Positions 54,065 to 63,975 of a DNA stretch of 64,000 bases are shown in pieces. Every line of letters starts with the position of its first letter. Position 1 is the first letter of the stretch. This DNA is from Thermovirga sp. (GTDB lineage: Bacteria; Synergistota; Synergistia; Synergistales; Thermovirgaceae). The position numbers and the translations under genes are program-made. The notes below the pieces were generated by a model that saw nothing but the letters and a program-made list of their open reading frames with translations, ran no database searches and had not been told where the DNA came from. The DNA lies in the NCBI RefSeq assembly GCF_017656375.1, contig NZ_JACDOB010000004.1, forward strand, positions 1 to 64,000. The letters run 5' to 3'.

Positions 54065-54888
54065 AAAGCATCCACCATCTCGTCGATTTTTGGTAACACT
54101 TCATCTGATAGCAAGCCAGCATCCCTTAAACGGCCCCAAACTTCAACCAACGGCGGAACTCGAAGCCCCCACTCTAGAAGGCCATCACCCATAATTAATA
54201 AATCCCTAGGCGTGCCTTCCCAAACTTTAGCGCCTCTAGAGAGGACCACACATCTATCACAATATACAATTTCCTCCAAGCGGTGGGTTATGGAAATCAA
54301 AGTCATGCCACCCTTATGCAGCTTGCAGAGGACATCGTTAATTTCTTTTCTTCCTTTAGGATCAAGCATGGACGTTGCCTCATCAAGAACCATACAAGCT
54401 GGTTCCATTGCAATAGCCCCAGCAACTGCCAGACGCTGTTTCTGCCCACCTGATAAAGTATACGTTGGCCTTTTCCTAACATCGTATAATCCCGTAACCT
54501 TTAAAGCCTTCTTCACTCTTTCCTCTATTTCTACAGAAGGAATACCCAAGTTCTCTGGCCCAAAGGCCACATCTTCCTCAACTATTGCTGCAACTATCTG
54601 GTTATCCGGATTCTGGAAAACAAGGGTAACGTTTTTTCTAGCCAAAAACTGCCCCTCGTTGGTTTTTGTATCGTGACCATAAACAAAACAAGCGCCCTGC
54701 GTAGGTACTAGCAGGGCGTTAAAATGTTTAGCCAACGTAGATTTTCCAGAACCATTAGCCCCTAGTACTGCTATCCACTCTCCACTACGCAGTTTAAAAT
54801 CCAGATCCCTTAACACAGGTCTTTTCGTCCCGGGATAGAAGAAGCTAAGGTTCTTTAACTCTATTATGAGTTCTTTCTGAAAATTCAT
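54055..54888 (-). CDS. ecfA1: ECF transporter ATP-binding subunit EcfA1
   Basis: 277 residues. Walker A GANGSGKST, FQNPDNQIVAAIVEEDVAFG, signature LSGGQKQRLAVAGAIA, Walker B CMVLDEATSMLDP. The start ATG overlaps the rplQ TGA (ATGA), so it is translationally tied to the ribosomal operon. Confidence 0.95.
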   Translation of the reverse strand: MNFQKELIIELKNLSFFYPGTKRPVLRDLDFKLRSGEWIAVLGANGSGKSTLAKHFNALLVPTQGACFVYGHDTKTNEGQFLARKNVTLVFQNPDNQIVAAIVEEDVAFGPENLGIPSVEIEERVKKALKVTGLYDVRKRPTYTLSGGQKQRLAVAGAIAMEPACMVLDEATSMLDPKGRKEINDVLCKLHKGGMTLISITHRLEEIVYCDRCVVLSRGAKVWEGTPRDLLIMGDGLLEWGLRVPPLVEVWGRLRDAGLLSDEVLPKIDEMVDALCL

Positions 54889-55244
54889 GACTCCTCAACT
54901 AGCTCAATTATCGCTTTCTGGGCACCGTCCCCAAATCTGTACGTGGTTCTGACTATCCTCGTATATCCACCATTCCTATTAGCATACCTTTTGGCGATAT
55001 CATCAAAAAGTTTTTGCACTGCCTTCTTGTTGGGCATTCTTGATATCACTAACCTTCTGTTATGCAATCCTCCAAGCTTCGCTTTGGTTATCAGCCTCTC
55101 GGCTACCCTCCTAAGCTCTTTAGCCCTTGGAAGAGTAGTCTCTATTTTTTCCTTCAAGAAGAGCTCTGCTGCCATGTTGGAAAGCATAGCTCTTCTATGA
55201 CTGCCAAAGCGTCCAAGAGTTCTTCTGTCTACTCGATGCCTCAT
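54885..55244 (-). CDS. rplQ: 50S ribosomal protein L17
   Basis: About 119 residues from the ATG at 55244 (MRHRVDRRTLGRFGSHRRAM) after AAGGAGG; the track TTG is upstream. C-terminus GGYTRIVRTTYRFGDGAQKA is standard L17. Last ribosomal gene of the alpha operon, directly after rpoA. Confidence 0.98.
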   Translation of the reverse strand: MRHRVDRRTLGRFGSHRRAMLSNMAAELFLKEKIETTLPRAKELRRVAERLITKAKLGGLHNRRLVISRMPNKKAVQKLFDDIAKRYANRNGGYTRIVRTTYRFGDGAQKAIIELVEES

Positions 55245-55249
55245 TGGAC

Positions 55250-56269
55250 TCAATCCTCCTTCGTCTCTATAGAGGTAGCTTCACTCTTATCTTCTGAAGC
55301 TCCATCTTGAAGTTCAAGACCATATTTCTTGAGTTTTTCCTCTATTTCTCTGAGAGATATTTTCCCAAGATTTCTTATTTTAAGCAGTTCATTTCTGCCT
55401 TTGGAGATAAGATCACCTACTGTGTGAACTCCTCCCCTTAAAAGGCAATTCTCACTTCTTATAGAAAGTTCAAGTTCCTTTATGGGCTTGGCTAAAAGCA
55501 TTTTTTCTTCTTCGCTCATAGCACTACTCTCATCAAGATCTTCGCTTTCTTCCGGTTCTTCAGGCTCTTGAGGAATCACTAAATCTGCCCTACCAAGAGC
55601 TGTTTTCACCCTCGCAAAATAGCCCTCTAGTATCCCCGCTGCCTCGGCTACTGCCTCATCAGGTTGGACAACCCCATTAGTCCAAACATCCAATATTAGC
55701 CTCTCATAGTCAGTTCTCTGTCCCACTCTGGCATCTTGGACTTCATATTTAACCCTCTTAACCGGGGAGAATATACCATCTACCATTAAAGCATCAACTG
55801 GCAGATAAGTAGGCCTAGGCCTAGCTGGAGAGGCGTATCCAGTGCCATTTTCAACATATATATCCATTTCAACTTTAGCACCATCAGCAAGATGGCATAT
55901 AACTGCATCAGGGTCCACGAACTCCACCTGGCTATCTGGCTGTATATCCTTTACAGTTACGACTTTTGGCCCTACTGCCTCCAACCTTAAAATTTTTACT
56001 TCTGAAGCATGAGACTTAACAGGAATATGTTTCAAATTAAGAATTAACTCTATGACATCTTCCCGTACACCTTCAATGGTGCTAAACTCATGAACAACAC
56101 CTTCAATTCTAACGGCCGTGATAGAAGCTCCCTTTATCGAAGACAAAAGAACTCTCCTCAAGGCGTTCCCCAACGTGACCCCATATCCCCTCTCCAAGGG
56201 TTCTACAACGATTTTGCCATACTGGGGGGTACTTTCTTCCACTCTTATCTCAGGTCTAATATGTTCCAA
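55250..56269 (-). CDS. rpoA: RNA polymerase alpha subunit
   Basis: About 339 residues from a TTG at 56269 after GAGGGGGG; the track ATG (56302) lies inside rpsD. N-terminal dimerisation domain with FVVEPLERGYGVTLGNALRR-type sequence (VVEPLERGYGVTLGNALRRV), an acidic linker (PEEPEESEDLDESS) and the alpha-CTD (LELSIRSENCLLRGGVHTVG) that contacts activators and UP elements. Confidence 0.98.
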   Translation of the reverse strand: MEHIRPEIRVEESTPQYGKIVVEPLERGYGVTLGNALRRVLLSSIKGASITAVRIEGVVHEFSTIEGVREDVIELILNLKHIPVKSHASEVKILRLEAVGPKVVTVKDIQPDSQVEFVDPDAVICHLADGAKVEMDIYVENGTGYASPARPRPTYLPVDALMVDGIFSPVKRVKYEVQDARVGQRTDYERLILDVWTNGVVQPDEAVAEAAGILEGYFARVKTALGRADLVIPQEPEEPEESEDLDESSAMSEEEKMLLAKPIKELELSIRSENCLLRGGVHTVGDLISKGRNELLKIRNLGKISLREIEEKLKKYGLELQDGASEDKSEATSIETKED

Positions 56270-56291
56270 TTTTAATCCCCCCTCTTTTTCA

Positions 56292-56918
56292 TTATCTGGC
56301 ATAGAACTCGACTACCAGCTGTTCTTTGACCGGAACTTCTATCTGGTCTCTTGTCGGAAGCGATATCACTTTCCCTTCCATACGTTCAGCGTCAAACTCA
56401 AGCCATGCTGGCAGGGTTCTCACTCCAGCCGCTTCGGCGTTCTCTTTTATTACCATGAGATCCCTACTTTTCTCACTTACAGAAATCTTATCCCCCGCCT
56501 TAACCATGTAGCTAGGTATATCTACTTTTCTACCATTTACCCAAATGTGGCCGTGTCTCACTATCTGCCTTGCCTGACGCCGGCTCACCCCTAGCCCCAT
56601 CCTGTAAATAACGTTGTCCAGCCTACGCTCTAAAAGCTGCAGGAAATTATGGCCAGTTTGCCCAGGCATTTTTGTGGCCATGGTGTAGAATCTTCTAAAC
56701 TGAGACTCATTCATGCCATAAAACCTACGAAGTTTCTGCTTCTCCCTCAAACGCAAGCCATACTCACTTTCTTTCCTGCGCCTGGCTCCGTGCTGTCCAG
56801 GCTTATGATTCCTTCTGCCAATTGCACACTTCTCAGTGTAGCAACGATCACCCTTCAGAAAAAGTTTTGTGCCCTCAGCCCTACATAAGCGACATACGGG
56901 TCCTGTATATCTACTCAT
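56292..56918 (-). CDS. rpsD: 30S ribosomal protein S4 (zinc-binding form)
   Basis: 208 residues. N-terminal [18 protein letters not shown] and CAIGRRN give four cysteines, the C+ zinc form; the S4 RNA-binding domain has [14 protein letters not shown] and [18 protein letters not shown]. It binds 16S rRNA early in assembly and often represses the alpha operon. Confidence 0.99.
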   Translation of the reverse strand: MSRYTGPVCRLCRAEGTKLFLKGDRCYTEKCAIGRRNHKPGQHGARRRKESEYGLRLREKQKLRRFYGMNESQFRRFYTMATKMPGQTGHNFLQLLERRLDNVIYRMGLGVSRRQARQIVRHGHIWVNGRKVDIPSYMVKAGDKISVSEKSRDLMVIKENAEAAGVRTLPAWLEFDAERMEGKVISLPTRDQIEVPVKEQLVVEFYAR

Positions 56919-56947
56919 ATTTCCATTACTCTCCCCTCAATTGTTGT

Positions 56948-57340
56948 TTACACTCGGCGCCTCTTTGGAGGACGGCAGCCATTGTGTGGTATAGGAGTTT
57001 CATCCCTTATAACATTAACCTGCAGTCCAGCAGCCTGTAGAGACCTGATAGCCGATTCTCTACCTGGACCTGGCCCTTTAACTACTACGTCAATTTCCTG
57101 TACTCCATGGTCCTGTGCTTGCTTGGCAACCTGCTGTGCAGCCATCTGAGCTGCATAAGGGGTGGATTTTCTTGTACCCTTGAAACCCACTGTCCCGCCA
57201 GAAGACCAAGAGAGCAAATTCCCCTCTTTGTCAGTCACACTAATGATGGTATTGTTGAATGTAGAGTATATATGGGCAACACCATAACTTATATTTTTCC
57301 TCTCTTTTCTTTTGCCTCGACGCTGCGTTCTCTTTGCCAC
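56948..57340 (-). CDS. rpsK: 30S ribosomal protein S11
   Basis: 130 residues. [20 protein letters not shown] and [10 protein letters not shown] are the S11 hallmarks. GTG start after AAAGGAGGG. Part of the platform of the 30S subunit. In the conserved order rpsM-rpsK-rpsD-rpoA. Confidence 0.99.
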   Translation of the reverse strand: MAKRTQRRGKRKERKNISYGVAHIYSTFNNTIISVTDKEGNLLSWSSGGTVGFKGTRKSTPYAAQMAAQQVAKQAQDHGVQEIDVVVKGPGPGRESAIRSLQAAGLQVNVIRDETPIPHNGCRPPKRRRV

Positions 57341-57394
57341 GTCTGGTTTCCCTCCTTTTTTACTTCAGAACCAGTAAAACTAAGGCCCTAAATG

Positions 57395-57778
57395 CTATTT
57401 TTTACCTGTTGGCTTTTTCTTTCCAGCAACCGCACGCCTTGGGCCTTTACGGGTGCGAGCGTTGGTCTTCGTTTTCTGGCCTCTCACTGGAAGCCCAAAC
57501 TTATGCCTCAGCCCTCTGTAACACCCAATCTCCATAAGGCGTTTTATGTTCATAGTGATTTCCCTGCGCAGATCACCCTCAACTTTATAGTTATTTTCGA
57601 TCTCCGCACGCAACTTCTGCTCCTCATCCTCCGTGAGGTCCTTCACCCTGGTATCTGGGTTTATTCCTGTAGCCTCAAGGATTTTTTTAGAAGTAGGCAA
57701 CCCTATACCAAAGATGTAGGTCAACGCTATTTCAATTCTTTTTTCTCTCGGTAGGTCCACTCCTGCTATTCTAGCCAT
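57395..57778 (-). CDS. rpsM: 30S ribosomal protein S13
   Basis: 127 residues. [19 protein letters not shown] and the C-terminal [20 protein letters not shown] are typical. It sits in the head of the 30S subunit and touches 50S. ATG after AGGAGGT. Confidence 0.99.
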   Translation of the reverse strand: MARIAGVDLPREKRIEIALTYIFGIGLPTSKKILEATGINPDTRVKDLTEDEEQKLRAEIENNYKVEGDLRREITMNIKRLMEIGCYRGLRHKFGLPVRGQKTKTNARTRKGPRRAVAGKKKPTGKK

Positions 57779-57785
57779 ATTTGAG

Positions 57786-57911
57786 CTACCTCCTTGCGCC
57801 CTGGCGCTGTTTATGTCTTGGGTTCTTCTCGCAAATTACCCTTACTACACCCTTCCGTTTAATAACACGGCAATACTCGCAAATTGGCTTAACTGATGGT
57901 TTCACCTTCAT
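57786..57911 (-). CDS. rpmJ: 50S ribosomal protein L36 (zinc-ribbon form)
   Basis: 41 residues, too short for the ORF track. Reads [20 protein letters not shown] and ends RQGARR. The CxxC, later Cys and His form the zinc-binding C+ type. Usual L36 is 37-38 residues, so the tail is slightly long. It lies between infA and rpsM, its conserved place. Confidence 0.97.
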   Translation of the reverse strand: MKVKPSVKPICEYCRVIKRKGVVRVICEKNPRHKQRQGARR

Positions 57912-57961
57912 TTATAACACTCCCCCTACGATAACAAGCAACTTTTACATCTGAGAAAAAG

Positions 57962-58180
57962 CTATTTATATCTATACACGATTCGCCCTCGTGTCAAGTC
58001 ATAAGGCGAAATTTCTAATAAAACTTTATCCCCTGGCAGAATTCTTATAAAGTGCATCCTCATTTTTCCCGAAACATGTGCCAAAATCTTGTGCCCGTTC
58101 TCTAGCTCAACACGAAACATAGCATTTGGAAGCGGCTCAACTACTGTTCCTTTTACTTCAATTACATCGTCCTTAGGCAT
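57962..58180 (-). CDS. infA: translation initiation factor IF-1
   Basis: 72 residues, OB-fold. [20 protein letters not shown] and [13 protein letters not shown] are the standard ends. It occupies the 30S A site during initiation. The start overlaps the KOW-domain gene by eight bases. Confidence 0.98.
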   Translation of the reverse strand: MPKDDVIEVKGTVVEPLPNAMFRVELENGHKILAHVSGKMRMHFIRILPGDKVLLEISPYDLTRGRIVYRYK

Positions 58181-58481
58181 AAGACCCCGTCACCTTTCCA
58201 CAGGTATTTTTCGCTTTTTTGCAACTTTCAATTAGCGAAAGAAGCTGATTATCTGCCAAGCATCTGTTTCCTTCGACCATTTCGGTTACCTCCTTTATAA
58301 ACATTCCAGTTGGCTGTAAATGTTTTGGGTTTTTCCGCTTGGGATTGATTCTGGTCTTTTTCTTTCCGTCTATTAAGAGGACGAAACCTGACCTTTCATC
58401 TCGTCCAACTACAACATACCACGTCCCAGAATCTTTACCCTGCTTAGAAATAACCACTTGACCAATCTTGAGCAGATCCAC
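58173..58481 (-). CDS. KOW-domain RNA-binding protein (L14e-like)
   Basis: About 102 residues from the GTG at 58481 after GGGAG; the track start would overlap map. N-terminal KOW/SH3-like fold: [20 protein letters not shown]. Clostridia-like genomes carry such a gene between map and infA. Probably ribosome- or RNA-associated; function not established. Confidence 0.85.
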   Translation of the reverse strand: MDLLKIGQVVISKQGKDSGTWYVVVGRDERSGFVLLIDGKKKTRINPKRKNPKHLQPTGMFIKEVTEMVEGNRCLADNQLLSLIESCKKAKNTCGKVTGSYA

Positions 58482-58486
58482 ACAAA

Positions 58487-59257
58487 TCACTCCCACGGAG
58501 TAAGGATCTCAGGCCCGTCCTCTGTTATGAACACACTCTTTTCAAAGTGTGCAGCATCTGAGCCATCTGCCGTAACCACCGTCCACATATCGGGCAAGGT
58601 CCTAACCTTCTCCCCACCCAGCATAACCATGGGTTCGATAGCTATAGCCATTCCCTCCTTGAGAGTAACTCCTGTTCCTGGAGACCCATAATTCGGGATC
58701 TGAGGAGGTTCGTGCAGCTTTTTGCCTATACCATGACCTGCATATTCCCTTACTATCCCAAAACCCCATTTTTTTACAAAGGTTTCTACAGCATATCCTA
58801 TGTCACCAACTGTATTTCCCGGAACAGCCACCTCTATAGCCTTGTTAAGTGCCTCTCTAGTGACATAAATGAGTTCGGCCTTTTCTTTGCTAATTTCTCC
58901 CACGGGATAAGTACAAGCTGCATCTCCGTAATAACCTCCGTAAAAAGAGCCGACATCAATACTCACTATGTCCCCTTCTTCCAGGATCCTGTCCTTGCTA
59001 GGCATACCATGCACTACTTCATCGTTTATAGACACACACAACGTACCCGGAAACGGCCTAGGGATGCCTGGCACTCTGTATCCCTTGAACGCCGGCTTGG
59101 CCTTTTCCTTTCTTATCAGCTCCTCCGCTTTTTTATCAAGAGTATACGTATCTACACCTGGCTTAATCAGCTCTCTCATTAAAGATAGAACATCTGCCAC
59201 GATTTTCCCTGCTTTTCGCATGTTGACGAGATCGGTCTTCTTTTTTAAAAGAAACAT
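58487..59257 (-). CDS. map: methionine aminopeptidase, type I
   Basis: 256 residues. Metal ligands in SIDVGSFYGGYYGDAAC (two Asp), FAGHGIGKKLHEPP (His) and two C-terminal glutamates (AIEPMV, FITED region). It removes the initiator methionine from nascent chains. It begins one base after the adk stop. Confidence 0.98.
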   Translation of the reverse strand: MFLLKKKTDLVNMRKAGKIVADVLSLMRELIKPGVDTYTLDKKAEELIRKEKAKPAFKGYRVPGIPRPFPGTLCVSINDEVVHGMPSKDRILEEGDIVSIDVGSFYGGYYGDAACTYPVGEISKEKAELIYVTREALNKAIEVAVPGNTVGDIGYAVETFVKKWGFGIVREYAGHGIGKKLHEPPQIPNYGSPGTGVTLKEGMAIAIEPMVMLGGEKVRTLPDMWTVVTADGSDAAHFEKSVFITEDGPEILTPWE

Positions 59258-59902
59258 CTACTTTCTTACCGCCTCCACTATAGCTTCGACTACAACAGAG
59301 CTATCCCGCGATGCATCAACTTTTATAAATTTATCCGATTTTTCGTAATAAGAAATCAACGGTGCAGTTAGCTCTTTGTAGACCTTTAATCTGTTCATCA
59401 CAACTGACTCTTCATCATCACTTCTCTGATACAACTCACCACCACAAAGATCGCACACACCATCCTTTTTAGGAGGTTGAGAATGGATATTATATATGGC
59501 TCCACACGATTTACATATGCGGCGCCCCGACAACCTCTTGACTACTACTTCATCAGGAACGTCAAAGTAGATTATCCCATCAAGCTCGATATCCAATTTC
59601 TCCAACAACTTATCCAAAGCTTCGGCCTGTACGACAGTCCTCGGGAACCCATCCAAGATAAAACCTTCCTGGCAATCCTTTTCCTGCAATCTACTCTCGA
59701 CCATAGCTACTATAACATCATCAGGAACCAACTGCCCTGCCTCCATATATTTCTGCGCCTGGATTCCAAGATCAGTTTTCTTGGAGACGTTTTCCCTCAA
59801 AATATCCCCTGTGGAAATATGAGCTATACCAAACCTTTTACTTATAACTGCAGCCTGCGTGCCCTTACCAGCACCAGGAGGCCCTAAAAATATAAGCTTC
59901 AT
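59258..59902 (-). CDS. adk: adenylate kinase (zinc LID form)
   Basis: About 214 residues from the ATG at 59902 (MKLIFLGPPGAGKGTQ). The P-loop GPPGAGKGT, DGFPRTVVQAEAL and a LID domain with CKSCGAIYN and CDLCGGELYQR (four Cys, zinc) are seen. It balances ATP, ADP and AMP. In the usual secY-adk-map order. Confidence 0.98.
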   Translation of the reverse strand: MKLIFLGPPGAGKGTQAAVISKRFGIAHISTGDILRENVSKKTDLGIQAQKYMEAGQLVPDDVIVAMVESRLQEKDCQEGFILDGFPRTVVQAEALDKLLEKLDIELDGIIYFDVPDEVVVKRLSGRRICKSCGAIYNIHSQPPKKDGVCDLCGGELYQRSDDEESVVMNRLKVYKELTAPLISYYEKSDKFIKVDASRDSSVVVEAIVEAVRK

Positions 59903-59921
59903 TTGTCCATGCACCTCTGAG

Positions 59922-61217
59922 TTAGAATTTGAACAATCCTCCGGCTTTCCCCTTGTTTCGCTTCAGGATTCCCTCATAATGCCTCATCAAGAGCTGAGCT
60001 TCTATTTGATGTACCGTATCAAGTGCTACGCCGACGACTATAAGAACTGCCGTTCCACCAAAATAGAAGGTAGTTATACCCATAAGGCGAGTCATTATAG
60101 TCGGCAATAGAGCCACAGCAGCAAGGAAAACCGCTCCGCCCAAAGTTATCCTGGACATGACCTTTTCAATATATTCCGCCGTAGGCTTACCTGGCCTTAT
60201 CCCCAAGATAAATCCACCATATTTTTTCATGTTATTAGCTGTATCTACAGGATCAAATACGACAGCTGTGTAGAAATAGGAGAAAAAGATTATCAATGCT
60301 ACATACAAAACCATGTAAACCACACTACCTGGAGAAAGAATCGCTTGTATTTTAGACGCAATTTCACCAGAGAAAAAGCGCGTAATGGTGTATGGGAATA
60401 ACAACACTGAGGACGCAAAGATTATAGGAATAACTCCCGCCTGATTCACCCTCAAGGGGATAAAGGTACTCTGTCCCCCATAGACCTTGTTGCCTACAAC
60501 TCTCTTAGCGTACTGCACAGGGAGTCTCCTCTGTCCCTCCTGTAACAAGACACATCCAGCCACTACTACAACCATGACTATAATGGCTATGAGCAAAACC
60601 AAGAAACTCATTTCACCAAGGCGCACCATGGACCATGTTCGCACTATAGCTTCAGGAATCCTAGCAACTATACCAGCAAATATGAGCAAAGATATACCGT
60701 TCCCTACACCATGATCTGATACTTCTTCGCCAAGCCACATAACTACCACAGAGCCAGTCGTGATGGTTATAACCACGATCATCATATCCAATAGTGACCC
60801 AGCAAAAACTCCTAGATTTCTGAGCCAAAAGGTCATACCAAGAGCCTGCACTGCCGCAAAAAAAACTGTTCCCAATCTAGTGTATTGCACTATTTTTTTG
60901 CGACCTTGTTCCCCTTCTTTTTGCATCTTTTCAAGTGCAGGGAATATGACCACCAAAAGTTGCATAACGATACTGGCATTAATGTAAGGTGCGACGCCAA
61001 GTGCAAAGATACTAAACCTCCTGAGCGCGCCACCAGCAAAAAGATCCAAGAAATTAAGGGCACTGCCCTCGCCAAAAAGCTTTGCCATAGCCTCAGTATC
61101 TATCCCAGGAGTTGGAATATGAGCACCAAGGCGGTATATGAATAATACCGCCAAGGTAAACAATATGCGTCTCTTTAGATCAGGCAACCGGAAGGCATCC
61201 TTCATGGCATCCAGCAC
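59922..61217 (-). CDS. secY: protein translocase subunit SecY
   Basis: 431 residues, ten membrane segments. The plug region near AGGALRRFSIFALGVAPYINAS and cytoplasmic loops QGRRKIVQYTRLGT-like (EQGRKKIVQYTRLG) and RPGKPTAEYIEKVMSRIT are standard. Main channel of Sec export with SecEG. Confidence 0.98.
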   Translation of the reverse strand: MLDAMKDAFRLPDLKRRILFTLAVLFIYRLGAHIPTPGIDTEAMAKLFGEGSALNFLDLFAGGALRRFSIFALGVAPYINASIVMQLLVVIFPALEKMQKEGEQGRKKIVQYTRLGTVFFAAVQALGMTFWLRNLGVFAGSLLDMMIVVITITTGSVVVMWLGEEVSDHGVGNGISLLIFAGIVARIPEAIVRTWSMVRLGEMSFLVLLIAIIVMVVVVAGCVLLQEGQRRLPVQYAKRVVGNKVYGGQSTFIPLRVNQAGVIPIIFASSVLLFPYTITRFFSGEIASKIQAILSPGSVVYMVLYVALIIFFSYFYTAVVFDPVDTANNMKKYGGFILGIRPGKPTAEYIEKVMSRITLGGAVFLAAVALLPTIMTRLMGITTFYFGGTAVLIVVGVALDTVHQIEAQLLMRHYEGILKRNKGKAGGLFKF

Positions 61218-61664
61218 TTATACCACCTCAATCTTTCCGCCAGCGGCCTCTATTTTTCTAATAGCCTCAGCGCTGAAAGCATTGGCCTTCACAGTGAATG
61301 CCTTAGTTACCTCACCTTCTCCTAATATTTTGTAAGGCTTTGTAAGTTTCTTTATCAAATTGCGCTCGTAAAGCTCCTTGGCACCAATCACTTCATCTGG
61401 CTCAAATCTTTCCTCCAAAGAAGCAACGTTCACTACCTGATAAGTTTTAGCAAACTTTGCATTATTAAATCCTCTTTTAGGCGTCCTGCGGGAAAGAGGC
61501 ATCTGACCTCCTTCGAATCCTGGCCTTACGCCTCCTCCAGCTCTGGCCTTCTGCCCTTTATGTCCTTTACCTGAGGTCTTACCTGTTCCACTACCTCTTC
61601 CTTGCCCCAGGCGTTTGCTCTTCCTTTTGCTTCCTGGTGCTGGACGTAGCTCATGCAATTCCAT
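61218..61664 (-). CDS. rplO: 50S ribosomal protein L15
   Basis: 148 residues. The glycine-rich N-terminal arm KRLGQGRGSGTGKTSGKGHK and RPGFEGGQMPLSRRTPKRGF are diagnostic. It starts immediately upstream of secY (adjacent coordinates) and follows rpmD. Confidence 0.98.
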   Translation of the reverse strand: MELHELRPAPGSKRKSKRLGQGRGSGTGKTSGKGHKGQKARAGGGVRPGFEGGQMPLSRRTPKRGFNNAKFAKTYQVVNVASLEERFEPDEVIGAKELYERNLIKKLTKPYKILGEGEVTKAFTVKANAFSAEAIRKIEAAGGKIEVV

Positions 61665-61677
61665 ATCTGTCCACCCC

Positions 61678-61860
61678 TTATTCAGTCATTTCCCACTCTA
61701 CCAGGTGAGATACGGCCTTCACCATTCCCCTCACCTGGGGACTATCTTCATGGACAACAGTATGATTGAGTTTTCTAAGACCCAATGCCCTTACTGTCGC
61801 TCTTTGTCTTTCCGGGCGCCCTGCTAAACTTCTCTTCAACGTAACGCGTATCTTAGCCAT
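61678..61860 (-). CDS. rpmD: 50S ribosomal protein L30
   Basis: 60 residues. [20 protein letters not shown] and [20 protein letters not shown] match bacterial L30. Between rpsE and rplO as usual. Confidence 0.97.
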   Translation of the reverse strand: MAKIRVTLKRSLAGRPERQRATVRALGLRKLNHTVVHEDSPQVRGMVKAVSHLVEWEMTE

Positions 61861-61874
61861 AATACATCTGCCTC

Positions 61875-62390
61875 CTATGCACCTTCGGCCTTCTTGTTGA
61901 GTTTACCTCTCAGCTTCAAGACTTCCTCAGGTCTACGCAATGATTTTACTGCCTGCATCGTTGCATAGGCCACATTTACTGGATTGGATGTCCTACCAAT
62001 AACCTTGGTAAGAACGTCTCCAACTCCACCCAACTCCATTATGGCCCTTATGACTGCTCCTGCTATAACTCCCGTACCTGGCGACGCTGGTTTGAGTAAA
62101 ACTTCAGCAGCTCCAAAGCGCCCTATTACCTCATGAGGCAAAGTCTTGCCAACTTTTTTAACCTCTACCATGTTCTTCTTAGCTTTATCGATTCCTTTGC
62201 GAACTGCTTCAGATATCTCTCTAGCTTTTCCGATACCTACTCCTACCTTACTTTCCCCGTCGCCAACTACAACCAACACGCTGAATTTAAACCTCTTACC
62301 ACCCTTAACAACCTTACTTACCCTACTAATTGAAACAACTCTTTCGAGTAATTCAGTCCCCTTAGGAACAACAGAAGTCGAGCCTTTCAT
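61875..62390 (-). CDS. rpsE: 30S ribosomal protein S5
   Basis: 171 residues. The double-stranded RNA-binding-like N-terminal domain ([20 protein letters not shown]) and the C-terminal [19 protein letters not shown]-type stretch ([20 protein letters not shown]) are visible. Contributes to decoding accuracy. Confidence 0.98.
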   Translation of the reverse strand: MKGSTSVVPKGTELLERVVSISRVSKVVKGGKRFKFSVLVVVGDGESKVGVGIGKAREISEAVRKGIDKAKKNMVEVKKVGKTLPHEVIGRFGAAEVLLKPASPGTGVIAGAVIRAIMELGGVGDVLTKVIGRTSNPVNVAYATMQAVKSLRRPEEVLKLRGKLNKKAEGA

Positions 62391-62403
62391 TCTCCAAGCC
62401 TCC

Positions 62404-62772
62404 TTAGATCTTCAGGCCGGCATTTCGGGCTGCTTCGGCCAGCGCTTTTACTCTACCATGGAATTTGTGGCCACCACGGTCGAACACTGCTTCCTTGATC
62501 CCTTTCTCAAGGGCCCTTTTAGCAATCAACTCTCCGACAGCCTTGGCAGCTTCAATATCCTTAGTACTATTAAGCTTCTCGCGAAGCTCCTTATCCAGCG
62601 TTGAAGCCGAAACGACTGTGTGCCCTACCGTATCATCAATCATCTGAGCATATATGTGGTTCAAGCTTCTGAAAACTGCAAGACGCGGACGCTCAGGCGT
62701 TCCCGAAATCTTACGGCGAAGGCGTCGATGCCGGATTAATCTCATTTCGTTCCTAGATCGTTTTGTAATCAC
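62404..62772 (-). CDS. rplR: 50S ribosomal protein L18
   Basis: 122 residues. [20 protein letters not shown] and the C-terminal [20 protein letters not shown] are standard. Binds 5S rRNA. Confidence 0.98.
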   Translation of the reverse strand: MITKRSRNEMRLIRHRRLRRKISGTPERPRLAVFRSLNHIYAQMIDDTVGHTVVSASTLDKELREKLNSTKDIEAAKAVGELIAKRALEKGIKEAVFDRGGHKFHGRVKALAEAARNAGLKI

Positions 62773-62786
62773 TGTCCTTCACCTCG

Positions 62787-63326
62787 CTATTTAGCTCCAG
62801 CCTTGCCGGCCTTACGTACTATGTGCTCACCCACATAGCGGATACCTTTACCTTTATAAGGCTCAGGTGGCCTTACTCCTCGGATCTCCGCCGCTACCTG
62901 ACCTACTTTCTGCTTGTCAATGCCTCGCACAATTATCTTGGCCGGACCATCCGTGGAAATCTCTACTCCTTCAGGCGCAACATACTCAACAGGATTTGAA
63001 TAACCTACGTTCAAAATAAGCTTTTTCCCTTGTGTTTGGGCTCTCCAACCTATTCCAACGATTTCAAGCTGCTTTTCAAATCCCTTGCTTACGCCCTCTA
63101 CTAGATTATTGAGCAATGCACGCGTCATACCATGAAAGGCGCGCATTTTTTTATCTTCGATCTCTCTTTTTACAAGCACTTTTCCATCTTCTACCTGGAC
63201 GTCTATCCCTGGAACAAGGCTCATAGAAAGCTCCCCCTTAGGACCTTTCACTAGGACCCTGTTAGCCTCTTTATTTACAGTGACGCCGCCAGGCAGGGTT
63301 ATGGGTTTTCTCCCTATCCTAGACAA
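62787..63326 (-). CDS. rplF: 50S ribosomal protein L6
   Basis: About 179 residues from a TTG at 63326 (MSRIGRKPITLPGGVTVN) after AGGGGGG; the track GTG three codons upstream is the alternative. C-terminus PEPYKGKGIRYVGEHIVRKA is typical. Near the sarcin-ricin loop. Confidence 0.97.
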   Translation of the reverse strand: MSRIGRKPITLPGGVTVNKEANRVLVKGPKGELSMSLVPGIDVQVEDGKVLVKREIEDKKMRAFHGMTRALLNNLVEGVSKGFEKQLEIVGIGWRAQTQGKKLILNVGYSNPVEYVAPEGVEISTDGPAKIIVRGIDKQKVGQVAAEIRGVRPPEPYKGKGIRYVGEHIVRKAGKAGAK

Positions 63327-63339
63327 ACCGCGCACCCCC

Positions 63340-63744
63340 CTACCATATGTAACATACTACTTCGCCGCCTAGGCCTAACTTACGGGCTTCACTGTCAGTC
63401 ATCATCCCCTGAGAAGTGGAAATGACGGCTGTGCCTAGGCCACTCATTACCTTGGGAAGCTCATCTTTCTTGACATATATACGCCTCCCTGGCTTACTGA
63501 TTCTCCTCAGGCCCTGAATAACCCGCTCCTTATTGGGGCCATAGTTCAAATAAAGCTTCAAAATGCCATAAGGCAGCTTAGGGTCATTAATTACCCGGTA
63601 ATTTTTGATATAGCCCTCTTCCTTCATTATCTTTGCAATAGCCAGTTTAGCCTTGCTAACCGGCATATCTACCGATTCATGATAAACCATATTAGCATTA
63701 CGTATCCTGGCCAACATGTCCGCAATAGGATCAGTTACATACAT
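63340..63744 (-). CDS. rpsH: 30S ribosomal protein S8
   Basis: 134 residues from the ATG at 63744 ([18 protein letters not shown]) after AAGGAGG; the track start is six codons upstream. C-terminus GVVCYIW-like (GGEVVCYIW) ends the protein as usual. Regulates the spc operon in many bacteria. Confidence 0.98.
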   Translation of the reverse strand: MYVTDPIADMLARIRNANMVYHESVDMPVSKAKLAIAKIMKEEGYIKNYRVINDPKLPYGILKLYLNYGPNKERVIQGLRRISKPGRRIYVKKDELPKVMSGLGTAVISTSQGMMTDSEARKLGLGGEVVCYIW

Positions 63745-63774
63745 AGCATTTGCCTCCTTCACCGCGTTCCGTAA

Positions 63775-63960
63775 TTACCAACTGGCTTTTACTACGCCAG
63801 GAATCTTACCTTCTCTAGCAAGCTTCCTGAAACAGCAGCGGCACATGTTGAATTTTCTCATATAGGAATGCACTCTCCCGCACAGCGGGCACCTGTTATA
63901 GGCCTGAACTGCATATTTAGGTTTCAATTTAGCTTTATGTTCTAGAGCCTTACGGGACAT
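63775..63960 (-). CDS. rpsN: 30S ribosomal protein S14, type Z (zinc)
   Basis: 61 residues, short zinc form. [20 protein letters not shown] and CCFRKLA give the CxxC...CxxC ribbon. Lies between rplE and rpsH as expected. Confidence 0.98.
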   Translation of the reverse strand: MSRKALEHKAKLKPKYAVQAYNRCPLCGRVHSYMRKFNMCRCCFRKLAREGKIPGVVKASW

Positions 63961-63975
63961 ACTCTCATCCCCTCC

